Assembly: GCF_900240945.1 (NCBI RefSeq) | Contig: NZ_OESG01000013.1 | Span: 372,001 to 436,000 of the forward strand | Direction of reading: 5' to 3' | Source: Mycobacterium sp. 3519A | GTDB lineage: Bacteria > Actinomycetota > Actinomycetes > Mycobacteriales > Mycobacteriaceae | DNA: 64,000 nucleotides | Shown here: positions 34,318-43,031 of the stretch, piece after piece | Numbering within the stretch: the first letter of the stretch is position 1 | Layout: each line of letters begins with the position of its first letter | The notes under the pieces: model-generated | Told to the model about the DNA's origin: nothing | Databases searched by the model: none | What the model saw: the letters and a program-made list of their open reading frames with translations, nothing else | Program-made: the position numbers and the translations under genes

Positions 34318-35123
34318 CAGTGCACGCCTCCTGCGATCGCTTCGGGGCTGTAGAGCAATTCGGATATCTCCTCCACCAGCGCGAGATACTCCGGCGAGCG
34401 TCGGATGCTCTGCGCGCGCGGACGTTCGAACGGCACCTCGACCTCGCGGATGATGCGGCCCGGACGCGGACCGAACACGCACACCCGGTCGGCCAGCAGC
34501 ACCGCCTCGCTGATGTCGTGCGTGACGAACAACGCGGTGACGCGTTGTGCGGCGCAGATGCGGAGCAACTCGACCTGCATGACTTCGCGGGTCTGGGCGT
34601 CGATCGAGGCGAACGGTTCGTCGAGCAGCAGCAGTTGCGGTTGTACGGCCAGCGCGCGGGCCAGATTGACGCGCTGCTGCATGCCGCCGGACAGTTGGGC
34701 CGGATAGCGGTCGCCGAAACCGGAGAGGCCGACCAGTTCGAGCAGTTCGTTGGCGCGGTCGCGGGCTTCGCGCCGCTTGAGTTGCTTGCCCAGTTCCAGG
34801 CCGTAGGTGACGTTGTCGAGCACTTTGCGCCACGGCAGCAGGCTGGGCTGCTGGAACACCATGGCGCGGTCGGGGCCGGGGCCGGGGATGTCGTGACCGT
34901 CGAGGCGCAGCACGCCACTTTCGATCGGGGTGAAGCCGGCGACGGCGTTGAGGAAGGTGGTTTTTCCGCAGCCCGACGGGCCGACGATGCAGACGAAGTC
35001 GTTGCGTGCGACGCTGAGGCTGACGTCGGCGACGGCCAGCGTGGGTACGGCACGCGTGTCGGGATTGCGGTATTCGATCCGCACCCGGTCGGCTTCGAGA
35101 TGCGCGGGCTGTGCTCCAGGCAT
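34317..35123 (-). CDS. SsuB/NrtD-like ABC ATPase
   Basis: A 268-residue ATPase: Walker A GPSGCGKTT, Q-loop (MVFQQPSLLPW), signature LSGGMQQRVNLARAL, Walker B LLLLDEPFAS and the switch FVTHDISEAVLLADRV. Typical of nitrate/sulfonate/taurine importers. First of the three ABC genes, 55 bases after the F420 oxidoreductase gene on the same strand. Confidence 0.94.
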   Translation of the reverse strand: MPGAQPAHLEADRVRIEYRNPDTRAVPTLAVADVSLSVARNDFVCIVGPSGCGKTTFLNAVAGFTPIESGVLRLDGHDIPGPGPDRAMVFQQPSLLPWRKVLDNVTYGLELGKQLKRREARDRANELLELVGLSGFGDRYPAQLSGGMQQRVNLARALAVQPQLLLLDEPFASIDAQTREVMQVELLRICAAQRVTALFVTHDISEAVLLADRVCVFGPRPGRIIREVEVPFERPRAQSIRRSPEYLALVEEISELLYSPEAIAGGVH

Positions 35124-35178
35124 GTGAGCAACGTTACGGTCTGATGTCAGGCTGAATCAAGGCCTGACCATAAGGCCA

Positions 35179-36192
35179 TTACCGGGCGAGGGTTCGGGCG
35201 ACGGCGCCGTACTTCTCGAACCGGTCCGCGTCGCCGACTGCGTTGTACAGCACGATGCGGGTGGCGATTTCGCCGTACTTCTTGCTCAGGGCGTCGGCCA
35301 GGCCGTCCCACGTCGACTCGGTGGCGAAGGTGGCGATGTGGTCGTCGGTGATCTGCTTGGCCATCCCCGCGAAGTCGCCGGCCTTCTGCTTTTCGCGGAT
35401 CCGCGCCGTCGTCCCTTCGAAGCCTGCCTCGTCCCAGATGAACGCGTAGTTCGGGGTGCTGCCGTAGAAGCTCATGCTGGCGCGGACCAGTTCGCGCTCG
35501 TGGTCGCGCTCCTCGTCGGTGTCGCCGACGATCGTCATCACCGGCACGATCACCGCGATGTCGGCCGTCGACCGGCCCGACTTCGCCGCTCCCTCAGCAA
35601 CATTCGGCATCACATGCCGAGCCAGGTAGCCGGGTTCGCCGAGCGGGTGCACGTGCACACCGTCTGCGACCTCGCCGGCCATCCGCAACATCCACGGATT
35701 CACTGCTGCCACATCGACTTTGGGATCGGGTGCGTCGATGGGGCCTGCGCTCCACTGCGGCGTGATGAAGTCCAGCCGATAGAACTCGCCGAGGTGATCG
35801 AGCTTGCCGGTGCGGAAGGCTGCAAAGCAGGCCTTGACCGCGCGCACGTAATCCCTCAGGCGCGGACCGGGCCGCTCGAACTGCGCGCCGTAGCGCCGCA
35901 CCACGTGCGTGCGCACCTGGGTGCCAAGGCCGAGGCGGAACTTCCCCACGGTGGCTTCCTGCAACTCCCACGCCGTCGCGGCGGTGACGAACGGGCTGCG
36001 GGGAAAGGCGACCGCCACGCCGGTCGAGAGCTCCAAGCCGGGTGCGGCCTGCGATGCGACGGCGGCGTTGAGATACGCCGTCCGACCGGTTTCGGTGAAC
36101 AGCATCCCGTCGAAACCTGCGGCCTGCGTCCGGCGCGCGAGGTCTCCGATCTTTCCCAACGGCTGCGGGACCGTCATCACGTCGACGCGCAC
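35179..36192 (-). CDS. F420-dependent LLM-class oxidoreductase
   Basis: A 337-residue luciferase-like TIM barrel with the pattern of the F420 subgroup (FDGMLFTETGRTAYLNAAVAS, GLGTQVRTHVVRRYG, DAPDPKVDVAAVNPWMLRMAGEVADGVHVHPL). It uses reduced F420 or its oxidised form for hydride transfer, or FMN in relatives; the substrate is unknown. It precedes the SsuABC-type genes and follows the YdcF-like gene by 17 bases. Co-location of an LLM enzyme with an SsuABC-type importer recalls alkanesulfonate systems, where SsuD is an LLM monooxygenase. Confidence 0.88.
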   Translation of the reverse strand: MRVDVMTVPQPLGKIGDLARRTQAAGFDGMLFTETGRTAYLNAAVASQAAPGLELSTGVAVAFPRSPFVTAATAWELQEATVGKFRLGLGTQVRTHVVRRYGAQFERPGPRLRDYVRAVKACFAAFRTGKLDHLGEFYRLDFITPQWSAGPIDAPDPKVDVAAVNPWMLRMAGEVADGVHVHPLGEPGYLARHVMPNVAEGAAKSGRSTADIAVIVPVMTIVGDTDEERDHERELVRASMSFYGSTPNYAFIWDEAGFEGTTARIREKQKAGDFAGMAKQITDDHIATFATESTWDGLADALSKKYGEIATRIVLYNAVGDADRFEKYGAVARTLAR

Positions 36193-36209
36193 GGTCGAAC
36201 AGTACGCCG

Positions 36210-36788
36210 CTAGCCGACGTTGACGAACGGGCTTATCGCGTCGCGCGCGAACTGCGCGACGTTGGTGCCGGGGCTGCCGTCGGGAAAGCTCACCGTCGCG
36301 AGGATGTTGCCGCCCGCGTCGGCGAAGTCGCCGTCGGCGCGGCCCTGATGTGTCGTCGACGTCACCAGGATGATCCCGGTGGTGCCCGCCTGCTTGGCCA
36401 ACGGCACCGAGAACTGTGCGTTCTGCACCGTGCTATTCGCCCTGTCCTCCACGATGATTCGGTTCGCCGGGAAGCCGAGCAGCATCAGCATGTTGCGCAT
36501 CTGCCCGGCCTCGGTCTTGCCGTTCTGCGGATTACCGCCGGTGACAATGACCGGCGACTGCGGAAAGAACTGCGCGACGATCAACCCCGTCATCACCCGG
36601 CGGCGCAGGATCGCGCGCATCGACCCGTCGGGCGTCAGCCCGTAGCCGAGGATCACGATCGCCGGTTTCGTGAAGTCCTTTCCCGCGGCCGCGGGTTGCG
36701 CCTGCGAGATCGCCGGGGACACACCGCCCAACACGGCAGCCACCGAAACGGCGACCGCGCCGAGCGCGGCTCTCCATCGGCGACGCAT
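36210..36788 (-). CDS. Secreted YdcF/DUF218-family protein
   Basis: A 192-residue protein. Signal peptide at residues 1-32 (MRRRWRAALGAVAVSVAAVLGG, cleavage probably after SQAQPA). The DUF218 core follows: AIVILGYGLTPDGSM, VIVTGGNPQNGKTEAGQMRNML and IIVEDRANSTVQNAQFS, then VTSTTHQGRA. The ATG at 36788 gives the signal peptide at the very N-terminus. DUF218 proteins such as SanA and YdcF are linked to envelope function; the exact activity is unknown. Confidence 0.85.
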   Translation of the reverse strand: MRRRWRAALGAVAVSVAAVLGGVSPAISQAQPAAAGKDFTKPAIVILGYGLTPDGSMRAILRRRVMTGLIVAQFFPQSPVIVTGGNPQNGKTEAGQMRNMLMLLGFPANRIIVEDRANSTVQNAQFSVPLAKQAGTTGIILVTSTTHQGRADGDFADAGGNILATVSFPDGSPGTNVAQFARDAISPFVNVG

Positions 36789-36969
36789 GTGCCCTCCGCA
36801 ACGGTTGGGACTGATGAGAAGAATGTTACTGACGGTGTAATCGAGCCGACGCCCCCATTCGTTACCGGCGACACGGCGCAAACAAGATCAATCCATTTTG
36901 CGTTTCGTTTCCCGTCCGGGAGGGTAACGTTCCCGCAGGTCGAAGCGTCATGGCATGAGGGGAGTAAGG

Positions 36970-37584
36970 GTGAAGGTCAACAAATTGGCGGGAGTGGTCG
37001 CCGCCACCGCAATCGCATTCAGCTTTGGTGCAGTCACGGCCGCGCCCGCCGGGGCGGCTAACAACATCAAGGTGTTCGGTCAGCCGGAGGCACTCGAGGA
37101 CGCCTATGGCAACCCGATGATCACCTACATCGTGCACGGGTTGAATCCGAGTTCGGACGCCGTGCCGCACAACGGTCGGCTGTACGAGGCCGACGTGACC
37201 AACGAAGGCGGCATTCCGATCGCCGCGCTGTTCAACGCCCGTGCCGAGAGCGGACAGACCTACCGAATCATCGGCGGCGGTATCCCGGGCAAGATCTACT
37301 TCGATGTCGTGGGCGACACACCCAACAGCGTCGTCTACAACGACGGTGTTCAGGATCTGCTGGTGTGGGTCTCGCCGACCCCGATCAGCAGCGGCGCCCC
37401 GGACGTCACGGGCGAGTCCACCGAGGGCGCCGGCGGCGCCACTGATGGCGGCGGTGCCACCGACGGCTCCACCACCACAGGCGGGGACGACGTCGCGCCG
37501 CAGGTCGAAGCGCCAGGGCCCTTCGGGCTCACCGAGTCGGAGGTGGCCGAGCCGGGCTTCAACAACGGCGGCGGGCATCGCTGA
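36970..37584 (+). CDS. Secreted DUF1942 (MPT63-like) protein
   Basis: A 204-residue secreted protein. The signal peptide ends near AAPAGA (residue 29). The mature domain matches the MPT63/DUF1942 immunoglobulin-like fold: VPHNGRLYEADVT, ARAESGQTYRI and GKIYFDVVGDTPNSVVYNDGVQDLLVW. A low-complexity Gly/Thr/Asp tail of about 65 residues (GGATDGGGATDGS) follows, absent from the short antigen MPT63. The GTG at 36970 has GGGGAG five bases upstream; an ATG at 36955 is an alternative. Confidence 0.85.
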   Translation: MKVNKLAGVVAATAIAFSFGAVTAAPAGAANNIKVFGQPEALEDAYGNPMITYIVHGLNPSSDAVPHNGRLYEADVTNEGGIPIAALFNARAESGQTYRIIGGGIPGKIYFDVVGDTPNSVVYNDGVQDLLVWVSPTPISSGAPDVTGESTEGAGGATDGGGATDGSTTTGGDDVAPQVEAPGPFGLTESEVAEPGFNNGGGHR

Positions 37585-37632
37585 TTCGGTAGTTTGTCGC
37601 TCGCTACGCGGGCACATCGCGGATCGCCTCTG

Positions 37633-38403
37633 ATGTCGGATTCGATGCGCCACAACGGCACTGACCTTCCCGACGCCGACGCCGCGCTGCCACCGGACTA
37701 CCGGCTGCTGGCCAGAGAGTGGCGCACAGTAGGCGAGTATGTGGCGGCGCGGCGGGCGGTGCGTCAGATGTCGGCGTGGCCGGCCGGCGACGGGCATCCG
37801 GTCCTGGTGCTGCCCGGGTTTCTCGCGGGCGCGGGGTCGACGCAGTTCCTGCGGAACGTGCTGCGCAGGCTCGGGTACCGCTCCTACGACTGGCGGCTCG
37901 GCACCAATTTGGGCGTCCGGCCGGGCATGCTCAAGCAGTTGCCTGCCCGGCTGGACGACATCCGGGCGCGCAACGACGGCCGCAAGGTCAGCATCGTCGG
38001 CTGGAGCGCGGGCGGCATCTACGCCCGCGAGCTGGCCAGGGCCCAGCCCGACGACGTGCGGATGGTGATCACGCTCGGTTCGCCGATCCGCGGCAACCAG
38101 CAGGCCACCCACGCCTGGCGGATGTGGCGGATCCTCAACCGCAAAACACAAGCGCGGCAAGTGGTTTCAGATGCGGCCCGGATCGCCCGTGAAGAGCCTC
38201 TGCCCGTTCCCACCACGTGCATCTACAGCAGATCCGACGGCATCGTGGCGTGGCAGTGCTGCTTGAGCCGACCGTCGGCACAGACCGAGAACGTCGAAGT
38301 GCACTGCAGCCACCTCGGCTACGGGCACAACGTCGAGACGCTGGGTGTGATCGCCGACCGGCTGGCGCAGCCGGAGGGGCAGTGGCGGCCCTACGCGGGC
38401 TGA
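37633..38403 (+). CDS. Alpha/beta hydrolase
   Basis: A 256-residue alpha/beta hydrolase. The oxyanion region is LVLPGFLAGAGST; the nucleophile elbow is GWSAGG, with Asp in SRSDGIV and His in GYGHNVET completing a likely triad. The fold resembles PGAP1/lipase-like esterases. No signal peptide. The last 13 bases overlap the convergent MOSC gene. Substrate unknown. Confidence 0.87.
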   Translation: MSDSMRHNGTDLPDADAALPPDYRLLAREWRTVGEYVAARRAVRQMSAWPAGDGHPVLVLPGFLAGAGSTQFLRNVLRRLGYRSYDWRLGTNLGVRPGMLKQLPARLDDIRARNDGRKVSIVGWSAGGIYARELARAQPDDVRMVITLGSPIRGNQQATHAWRMWRILNRKTQARQVVSDAARIAREEPLPVPTTCIYSRSDGIVAWQCCLSRPSAQTENVEVHCSHLGYGHNVETLGVIADRLAQPEGQWRPYAG

Positions 38404-38831
38404 CAGTCGATCAGCACGGCGTCGCCGACCCGGATGGTGCCCGAACGCAGCACCCGGCATGCCGAGCCGGCCCGGCGTCGCAGCGCCGCCGCGGCACCGG
38501 GTCCGATGAAGTCGTCGAGCAGTCGGCATGGCGCCGACACCCGCACCACCTCCAGTTCCACGTCGCCGATCGACAGCCGCGTGCCCGGCTTCGTCGGGAT
38601 CTCACCCGCGTCCACCGTGATGTTGCGGCGGGTCGCACCGGCGTCGAACCCGTGACCCAGTTCGGCCGCCGCCTTGTCGAGCATCTCCTGCGACTGAATG
38701 GTGACGTGCCGGTGCCGGGTGCCGTGATAGCGGTCGCCGACCAGGCCTCTGCCCTCTTCCGCCGTCACCTCGTCGACCGCCCGCACCGGAAGCCGGCTGC
38801 CCGGCGCGATATGGATGGCGCTCACCTGCAT
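38391..38831 (-). CDS. MOSC-domain protein
   Basis: A 146-residue single MOSC domain protein (YiiM/MOSC-like): starts MQVSAIHIAPG, contains GLVGDRYHGTRHRHVTIQSQEML and GATRRNITVDAG, with the conserved Cys in SAPCRLLDDF that binds a molybdenum cofactor sulfur or persulfide in the family. Possible roles are Moco-sulfur transfer or hydroxylamine-type reduction. It is divergent from the cyanase gene with about 55 bases between starts. Confidence 0.88.
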   Translation of the reverse strand: MQVSAIHIAPGSRLPVRAVDEVTAEEGRGLVGDRYHGTRHRHVTIQSQEMLDKAAAELGHGFDAGATRRNITVDAGEIPTKPGTRLSIGDVELEVVRVSAPCRLLDDFIGPGAAAALRRRAGSACRVLRSGTIRVGDAVLIDCQPA

Positions 38832-38885
38832 GAAGCCAGGGTACCGACGTAGCACATGCCTGCCGGTGGGCCGATGATTGACGGC

Positions 38886-39347
38886 ATGACTCGAGACGAG
38901 ATCACCCAACAAGTCATCGCCGCCCGGCTCGCCAAAGGGCTGACCTGGCAGCAGCTGGCGGACGCCATTGGTAAGCCGGTCGTCTGGACCACCGCGGCAT
39001 TGCTCGGCCAGCATCCGATCCCGCCGGAGAATGGCCGCACCCTGGTCGACCTCCTCGGCCTCGACGAGTCGGCGGTGCCCGTGCTCGCGGCCGTGCCGAT
39101 GCGCGGCGGCCTGCCCACCGCGGTGCCGACCGATCCGACTATCTACCGCTTCTACGAAGCCCTGCAGGTCTACGGCCCCGCGATCAAGGAACTGGTCCAC
39201 GAGCAGTTCGGCGACGGCATCATGAGCGCGATCAACTTCAGCGTGAACGTCGAGAAGAAGCCGCACCCCTCTGGCGACCGCGTCGTCGTCACCTTCGACG
39301 GGAAGTTCCTACCGTATGACTGGGTGGCCGCGGACACGGCGGGGTGA
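38886..39347 (+). CDS. cynS: Cyanase (cyanate hydratase)
   Basis: A 153-residue cyanase that converts cyanate and bicarbonate to ammonia and carbon dioxide. The active-site residues are Arg88, Glu91 (IYRFYEALQVYG) and Ser114 (MSAINF), each eight positions before the E. coli Arg96/Glu99/Ser122, a constant offset. The N-terminal helix-turn-helix-like domain (LTWQQLADAIGKPVVWTTAALLGQ) is intact. Starts at 38874 and 38856 are alternatives. No carbonic anhydrase or transporter lies beside it; it neighbours the divergent MOSC gene. Confidence 0.95.
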   Translation: MTRDEITQQVIAARLAKGLTWQQLADAIGKPVVWTTAALLGQHPIPPENGRTLVDLLGLDESAVPVLAAVPMRGGLPTAVPTDPTIYRFYEALQVYGPAIKELVHEQFGDGIMSAINFSVNVEKKPHPSGDRVVVTFDGKFLPYDWVAADTAG

Positions 39348-39474
39348 AGCGCTGAATTCGCCCACACAACAAGACCGTTACGAATCAGTGCGGCTCAACC
39401 TAGTTGCGCCGATCTCACCGCGCTCTGTCTAATATTGAGCCGTCCCGGCCCTCGCCGACCCCAACGGAGAACTG

Positions 39475-40743
39475 TTGACGTCTACTCGCCGTGTCCAGGG
39501 AGCCTGCCTGGCGGTTGTGCTCGCGGTCCTCGCTGTGCTCGGCGGTGTGGTGGTGTCTACGACTCCCGCCTGCGGCAACCGTTGCGCGGTGACCGGCACT
39601 CCCGTCGCGCACGCCGCGACGCAGCCGGCGCCGCCGCAGCCCGCCGCGGTGTGGGTGGCGCCGTCGTCGGGCGCGGACCACGTCAGCCCGTCGGGACCGG
39701 TCCTGGTCACCGCCACGTCGGGGACGATCACCGCCGTCGAGATGCGCAGCGACTCGGGCAAGGTGATTCCCGGCGTGCTCACCCCGGACGGGACGGTGTG
39801 GAAACCGACGACCCAGCTCGGCTACGGCCGCGACTACACCCTGACGATCTCGGCCCGCGGACCGAACGGGATGCCGACCCGCGAGACGTCCAGCTTCAGC
39901 ACGCTGACACCCGGCAACCAGACCGAGGTGTACCTCGAGACCACAGCAGGCGGGCTGATCCAGGACGGCGCGACGTACGGCGTCGGCATGGTGGTCGTCG
40001 CGAAGTTCGACGAGCCCATCGAGAACAAGGCCAGCGCCGAACGCCATCTCGTGGTCACGACGAACCCGCCGGTGACCGGGTCGTGGAACTGGATCGACGA
40101 CCAGACCGCGCACTGGCGGCCCGAGAAGTATTACGCGCCAGGCACTACCGTCGACGTGACGGCCAATCTCTATGGCACCCCGGTGGGTGACGGGCTGTAT
40201 GGCCAAGAGGACGAACATGTTTCGTTCCGGATCGGCGACTCGCACGTGTCGATCGCCGACGACAACACCAAACAGGTGAGCGTCTACGACAACGGCAAGC
40301 TGGTCCGCACCATGCCGACGTCGATGGGCATGGGTGGCACCGAGACCTTCGGCAACACCACGTTGAGCTTCTGGACACCGCCGGGGGTCTACACGGTGCT
40401 GGACAAGGCCAACCCGGTGATCATGGACTCGTCGACGTTCGGGTTGCCGATCAACTCGCGGCTCGGGTACCGCGAGACCATCAAGTACGCCACCCGGATC
40501 AGCATCGACGGCATCTACCTGCACCAGCTGGATTCGACGGTGTGGGCGCAGGGCAACACCGACACCAGCCACGGCTGCCTGAACCTCAACGGCGACAACG
40601 CGGCATGGTTCTACGACTTCTCGGTCCCCGGCGACATCGTCGAGGTCCGCAACACCGGCGGCCCGCCGCTGAAGCTGGGGGACAACGGCGACTGGACAGT
40701 GCCGTGGGACCAGTGGCGTAAGGGCAGCGCGCTGGCTTCCTGA
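39475..40743 (+). CDS. L,D-transpeptidase (LdtMt2-like)
   Basis: A 422-residue cell-wall enzyme that forms 3-3 peptidoglycan cross-links. A lipoprotein or membrane-type signal (hydrophobic 11-28, then TTPAC with Cys33) is followed by two immunoglobulin-like domains (about 55-145 and 150-255) and a YkuD domain (about 256-378). The catalytic set is His350 (YLHQ) and SHGCLN with Cys368. A short C-terminal WxxW-like tail (DWTVPWDQW) is present. The TTG at 39475 has GGAG upstream and places the signal at the N-terminus. Convergent with the FAAL gene, 5 bases between stops. Confidence 0.93.
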   Translation: MTSTRRVQGACLAVVLAVLAVLGGVVVSTTPACGNRCAVTGTPVAHAATQPAPPQPAAVWVAPSSGADHVSPSGPVLVTATSGTITAVEMRSDSGKVIPGVLTPDGTVWKPTTQLGYGRDYTLTISARGPNGMPTRETSSFSTLTPGNQTEVYLETTAGGLIQDGATYGVGMVVVAKFDEPIENKASAERHLVVTTNPPVTGSWNWIDDQTAHWRPEKYYAPGTTVDVTANLYGTPVGDGLYGQEDEHVSFRIGDSHVSIADDNTKQVSVYDNGKLVRTMPTSMGMGGTETFGNTTLSFWTPPGVYTVLDKANPVIMDSSTFGLPINSRLGYRETIKYATRISIDGIYLHQLDSTVWAQGNTDTSHGCLNLNGDNAAWFYDFSVPGDIVEVRNTGGPPLKLGDNGDWTVPWDQWRKGSALAS

Positions 40744-40748
40744 GCTTC

Positions 40749-42383
40749 CTACGTCACGAGCGACAGCGCGTGCGCGCGCCGCAGCTTCCCCGACGGGGTC
40801 TTGGGGATCATCCCTGGCTCGAGCACGACGACGTTGCGTGGGCGCACGTCGACTTCGGCGAACACCTCGTGCGCGACCTGCCGCTCCACCCGGCGCACCT
40901 GCTGTTTGTCCGCGAACTCCTTGCATTCCACCGCGACGGCGAACGTCTCCCGCGACAGTCCCGCGTCCAGCCGTACTGCGACCGCGCACCCCGGCCGTAC
41001 GCCCTTGACGCGGCCCGCGGCGCGTTCGATGTCGGTCGGGAAGATGTTGCGCCCGGCCATGATGATGACGTCTTTGACCCGGCCGCAGACGACGACGCTG
41101 CCGGTTTCGGTGAGGTAGCCCAGGTCACCGGTGTCATACCAGCCGCGCTCGTCCTGCGCCGAGATGAACCCGCCCATGGTGGTGTAACCCCTGGTCACCG
41201 GTTCGCCACGGACTTCGATGACGCCGACACCCCGCGCGGGTAATGCCGCGCCGTACTCGTCGACGACCCTGACCTCCAAGCCCTGCAGTGGCCGGCCCAG
41301 CGTGACGAGGCGCCGGGTGTGACCGCCGGTCACCGGGATCGCGCGATGCAGCACCGCCAACAGGTTGGCGTCGACCTCGTCGACGACCATGCCGCCTCCG
41401 CACTCGGAGAATGACACGGCCACCGTCGTCTCGGCCATTCCGTAGGCGGGGATGATGGCTTCGGGCTTGAGTCCGAACGGTGCTCCGGCGGTGCACAAAT
41501 CTTCCACATCGACTGGATCGACTTGTTCCGCACCCGAAAGTGCCCATCGCAGCGAAGACAGGTCGAAGTCGCCGACGGTGGCTTGCTTGCGCAATCGGTT
41601 CGCGAACATGTTGTAGGCGAAGTTCGGCGCGGCCGTCATCGTGCCCTTGTACTTGTCAATCAGCCTGGCCCACAACAACGTATCGCGCAGGAAATCCATC
41701 GGCGTGATCTTGACGAGCTCGGCGCCGACATACATCGGCACCGTCAGGTAACCCGTCATACCCATGTCGTGGAAGCAGGGCAGCCAGCTGACGATCACAT
41801 CACGGTCGGGGTCGAAATCACAGCCGGCCATCATCGCCTCCGCGTTGGCGACGATGTTGGCGTGCGTGATCTGAACGGCCTTCGGGGATCCTGTTGAGCC
41901 CGAGGTCAACTGCATCAAGGCCACGTCGTCGTCGTCGGTGTCGACCGGTGTGATCGGCGCGCTCGCGAGCAGGGACTCGGCGGTCAGCACCGTCATGCCA
42001 AGCCCGCACAGCACGGGCGCGGCGGCCATGAATGGATCTGAGACGACGACAGCCTTGGCCGTGATCATGTCGATGACGTCGGCTGTTTCCTTGGCCCAGC
42101 GGACCAGATCGGTGCGTGGCGTCGGCTGATGCAGCATGGTGACGCTGGCACCGCGCATCCAGATGCCCTGGGCAGTCGGGGCGATCTCGACCGGCGCTCC
42201 TGCCAAGACGGCTACGGCGTCACCGCGTCCGATGCCTGCGGCGGCCAATCCTCCTGCGACGCAGCGGGCTTGGTCATGTACCTCGGCCCACGAATGTCGA
42301 ACAGGGGTGTGTGGTTCCCCGGTGACCATGCCCTTGAGGCTCCGCTGTGCATTGCGGTACATCGTTTCGGTAAATCGACTCAC
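40749..42383 (-). CDS. Long-chain fatty acyl-AMP ligase (FadD family)
   Basis: A 544-residue adenylate-forming enzyme that activates fatty acids as acyl-AMP for transfer to a polyketide synthase or, in FACL members, to CoA. P-loop [13 protein letters not shown], motif [18 protein letters not shown] and the C-terminal lysine in TPSGKLRRA are all present. The sequence pattern fits the FAAL clade, but whether it carries the FAAL insertion motif was not settled. No PKS gene adjoins it. Confidence 0.88.
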   Translation of the reverse strand: MSRFTETMYRNAQRSLKGMVTGEPHTPVRHSWAEVHDQARCVAGGLAAAGIGRGDAVAVLAGAPVEIAPTAQGIWMRGASVTMLHQPTPRTDLVRWAKETADVIDMITAKAVVVSDPFMAAAPVLCGLGMTVLTAESLLASAPITPVDTDDDDVALMQLTSGSTGSPKAVQITHANIVANAEAMMAGCDFDPDRDVIVSWLPCFHDMGMTGYLTVPMYVGAELVKITPMDFLRDTLLWARLIDKYKGTMTAAPNFAYNMFANRLRKQATVGDFDLSSLRWALSGAEQVDPVDVEDLCTAGAPFGLKPEAIIPAYGMAETTVAVSFSECGGGMVVDEVDANLLAVLHRAIPVTGGHTRRLVTLGRPLQGLEVRVVDEYGAALPARGVGVIEVRGEPVTRGYTTMGGFISAQDERGWYDTGDLGYLTETGSVVVCGRVKDVIIMAGRNIFPTDIERAAGRVKGVRPGCAVAVRLDAGLSRETFAVAVECKEFADKQQVRRVERQVAHEVFAEVDVRPRNVVVLEPGMIPKTPSGKLRRAHALSLVT

Positions 42384-42719
42384 GCGAATTCCCTTTGCCT
42401 GCGCGCGATACGCGTAGTGGGTTGGTATTTCGGAAGCCGCTGGGTTCGACGATGCCTGTGGAGTTCCTCGACTCCGCGTTGTTCACCCCAGTAAGACCCG
42501 CCACCCCGGCTGGGGCGGCGAGTTATTCGCCAGACGCACCGACTGTACAGACGGCATACCTGATTGGATATCGCAGCGCGCCGGTGTGAGTGCGGATTGT
42601 CCGAATTGTGGCCGAAAATTCGCCTGCCGCCCGCGGTTCACATCCTGAACTGCCCAGCTCGGGGCCACTTTGTCGGAATTCGGGGATGCGCTGTTCAGGC
42701 GCCTGCCAGAATCGAGGCC
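42384..42719. other. 336-base intergenic region between fadD-like and secreted-protein genes
   Basis: A divergent promoter region. It has an imperfect GC hairpin around 42499-42519 (GCCACCCC-ggct-GGGGCGGC, one mismatch) with no T-run, and AT-rich patches around 42528 and 42565. No convincing -10/-35 pair, operator or RNA motif was found. Short open frames here look like chance. Confidence 0.5.
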
Positions 42720-43031
42720 ATGAACGGATTCGGTGCCCGCGGCCTCACTCTAGTCGGGATGTGCGCGGTGATGATCGGGCTGTCGGCGGTCGCCGAGCCG
42801 GCGACGGCGGACGCCGACGTCTGCGGGTCGGTCGGTGGCCGCCATGTGTCGGTCAACGCCTGCGGCAGCGTCGCCGACGCCATCGCGCAGTGGGCGCCGC
42901 CGCCCGCCGAGTACGCACCGTTACCTGAGGACTTCGAAACCGCACCGCCGCCATCGCCGCCACCTCCGCCGCCCAACGTCAACGTCTGCGCCAACTTCGG
43001 GCGGCGGATCAGCGTCAGCGGCTGCGTCTAA
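42720..43031 (+). CDS. Small secreted Cys- and Pro-containing protein
   Basis: A 103-residue protein with a signal peptide (residues 1-31, cleavage near ATADA). The mature part has two copies of a CG/CANxGxRxSVxxC-like unit (CGSVGGRHVSVNACG near the start, CANFGRRISVSGCV at the end) separated by an acidic/proline linker (PPPSPPPPPP). The four cysteines probably form two disulphides. Function unknown; the last 17 bases overlap the recD 3' end. Confidence 0.75.
   Translation: MNGFGARGLTLVGMCAVMIGLSAVAEPATADADVCGSVGGRHVSVNACGSVADAIAQWAPPPAEYAPLPEDFETAPPPSPPPPPPNVNVCANFGRRISVSGCV

Noticed and set aside
39415..40989. A 524-residue minus-strand frame opposite the L,D-transpeptidase.
   Set aside because: No motif; the opposite strand encodes intact YkuD catalytic residues.
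42499..42519. GC-rich inverted repeat as a possible terminator.
   Set aside because: One mismatch, no T-run, and no gene ends there on either strand.
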